NCBI GenBank assembly: GCA_004794785.1
Contig: SJOL01007687.1
Coordinates: 274,757 to 338,756 of the forward strand
DNA length: 64,000 nt
Direction: 5' to 3'
DNA from: Opisthorchis felineus
Lineage: Eukaryota > Platyhelminthes > Trematoda > Opisthorchiida > Opisthorchiidae
Part shown: positions 62,290 through 64,000 of the stretch, in pieces
How positions within the stretch are numbered: position 1 is the first letter of the stretch
Layout of the letters: each line of letters starts with the position of its first letter
Translations under genes and position numbers: made by a program
The notes under the pieces: generated by a model
What the model was told of the DNA's origin: nothing
Seen by the model: the letters and a program-made list of their open reading frames with translations, nothing else
The model's database searches: none

Positions 62290-62760
62290 GAAATGGTGTG
62301 CTTTTTATATACATTCGGGGTTCTATTAGTTTTGATGATGGTGTGACAGATGAGGTCAACGCACGAATTTCCGAAGCTCGCGTTGCGCTTGCTAATTTGA
62401 AACACCTACGCCGACAAAGTGGTATGTCCCTGAATATCACGGAACTTGTGTATCGGGCTGCAGTACGGGCTGTTTTGTTGTATGGCTGTGAGACTTGGCC
62501 CGTCAGATCAGCGGGACTAAGACGTCTTCAGATGTTTGACAATCGTTGTCTGAGAACCATAGCTCGTTTGGTTCGGTGTTTGCGAATCCGTAACGAGACA
62601 GTTGGAAAACGGTTGTGCACCAAGGACTTCCATTGAAGAATGTGCCCAGCTCTAGAAGGTGGGCATGGACTGCGCATGCGGTCCTTGTATCCCAGTGCTC
62701 AAGTCTATACCACTTGGTTTTACGACTGACTAGTATACACCTCAATTTAGCTTTAACTTC
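62290..62760 (+). mobile_element. RTE-like LINE fragment, C-terminal RT
   Basis: A 112-codon frame (62298-62636) with [49 protein letters not shown] and LRRLQMFDNRCLRTIAR. The same block occurs at 54840-55080 in the second copy. The long open frame suggests a younger insertion than the others. Confidence 0.85.
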
Positions 62761-63166
62761 GCTGCTTCCAATAATGCATATGTTTGCCGAAACCAGCTAT
62801 CAAATCATCGATGCACACATGGCTCCCTCATTATCGCCAACGGGGCTAATTAAGCAACTAGTGAGTTTACTTTTATAACAGTAGGATTCCATCTTCGGGG
62901 TAGACACCGATCGGGAATTGTGGACAACGGGATTTATTAAGCACTTGGCGAGTTAGCCACTACAACTTTGTTTAACCGTGTCTTGTATATACGAGTGTAT
63001 GCGAGTCGTGATTGATTATACCTTTTCCCCTTCAGAAATCCTGTCGAGTGAAACGGCTTCCTGAAACTGTGAATTGGATTTACTACACAATACGTTTGTA
63101 CCGATGCAACCACTAAATGGAAACATGATTTGCCAAGGGTGGTTGTGTATTTTTTAGGCATGGGCT

Positions 63167-63436
63167 TGGCAGACGGACGACATGTGTGGATATGAAGGAT
63201 GGCCGTTGGTCGTTGGATTAGTCTATTATTTATACTTGGTGCCTTATAGTCAGCTGCGAGCATGGGTACGGGCCCGGCAGTTATAATAAGCAGCCAAGGT
63301 GGGCGACATCGAATGCAGCTATGAGTATAAAGGGCCGTCGTTGGCCATTGGATTAGGCTACCGCGCATAGGTGAGGCCTCATAATCAGCGTCGCACACAG
63401 ACACGGGCCTAACAGTTGCGATAAGTAGTCGAGGTG
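63167..63436. repeat. two-unit tandem repeat, about 135 bp period
   Basis: Units 63167-63301 and 63302-63436 share GGCCGTTGGTCGTTGGATTA / TTGGCCATTGGATTAGG, ATAGTCAGC / ATAATCAGC, ACGGGCC, and end CAGNCNAGGTG. By eye about 70% identical. The minus-strand open frame spanning both is a by-product of the repeat. Confidence 0.75.
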
Positions 63437-64000
63437 AGTGACAACGCTTACCTTTATCATGGCGATCACTTTATGACGTGTTCCACCTATGAAGCGTAAT
63501 ATTCCTAACGGGAATAATACCATTGTGTTGGTAATTTACCTACAGTCATCTCCTGACGCTGTATTGTCCGCAGGCTAGTTATGCGTATCTGGGAAAGGGG
63601 ACCATGCACAGAGATGGCCCTCGCATCTCCACTGCACAACTAGTGGTGTTGTCTAACAATGTTTCACTTGATGGAAGCTGAGCTCCATAGAAAAATGTGT
63701 TGTTACGAAGTTCGCAGAACAAAATTATCTCATTTGTTAAATCTGAAGGGTATGAAGCAAACAAACGTCAATGACTGATTTTCCTGGGTGGGATTTTAAT
63801 TGGAAATTCTGCAGATGTTATTTCGCTCCTAAGGAACAGCGAATAACGCCAAAATATGCTAGAGTGCGATATCGCGATTTATACCTCGTAAACCGGTAAC
63901 AAAATGCGAATCATTGATGGTTCGTGACCTTGACATTTTGCATACTTGGACAAAATCTTATGAGGAACATATCACCGGAAGGTGCAAACAAATTCGACTA

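Overview
The window is eukaryotic nuclear DNA, most likely from a parasitic flatworm. No bacterial gene, operon or CRISPR array is visible. The trematode reading rests on intron-split genes, two tiny introns at the 5' end of the main gene (known for schistosome genes), many decayed non-LTR retrotransposons, and tRNA-derived SINEs. The genus cannot be told from sequence alone.

Positions 1-43700 are dominated by one minus-strand gene, an unconventional class XVIII myosin. I reconstructed 19 exons by hand from splice signals, reading phase and remembered similarity to animal myosin-18. They run from an ATG at 43700-43698 to a neck exon at 3444-3596. They join without phase conflict into 3794 nt, about 1264 codons, with no internal stop. 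Order of parts: short N-terminus, PDZ domain, SH3-like segment, motor head with altered nucleotide-binding motifs, converter, degenerate IQ/neck. The coiled-coil tail is missing and should lie left of position 1. Two further candidate exons lie at 1127-1333.

The introns carry most of the repeats: SINE copies, a head/tail repeat family (about 2.9, 10.8-11.1, 13.7, 26.1-26.5 and 30.7 kb), reverse-transcriptase relics at 17.9-19.0 kb, a palindrome at 39.1-39.3 kb, a G15 tract at 34.9 kb, an AT block at 37.7 kb and a purine-rich strand at 39.5-41.9 kb.

Positions 43701-64000 appear intergenic. They hold remnants of at least four non-LTR retrotransposons (46.2-46.7, 50.9-53.0, 54.5-55.5, 56.1-57.2 kb), a fifth split by extra sequence (61.4-62.8 kb), a SINE at 50.0 kb, an LTR-like stretch at 49.0-49.5 kb and a two-unit tandem repeat at 63.2-63.4 kb. 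No complete second gene was found. All reading was done without a similarity search; exon borders and family names are inference from motifs, splice signals and frame.
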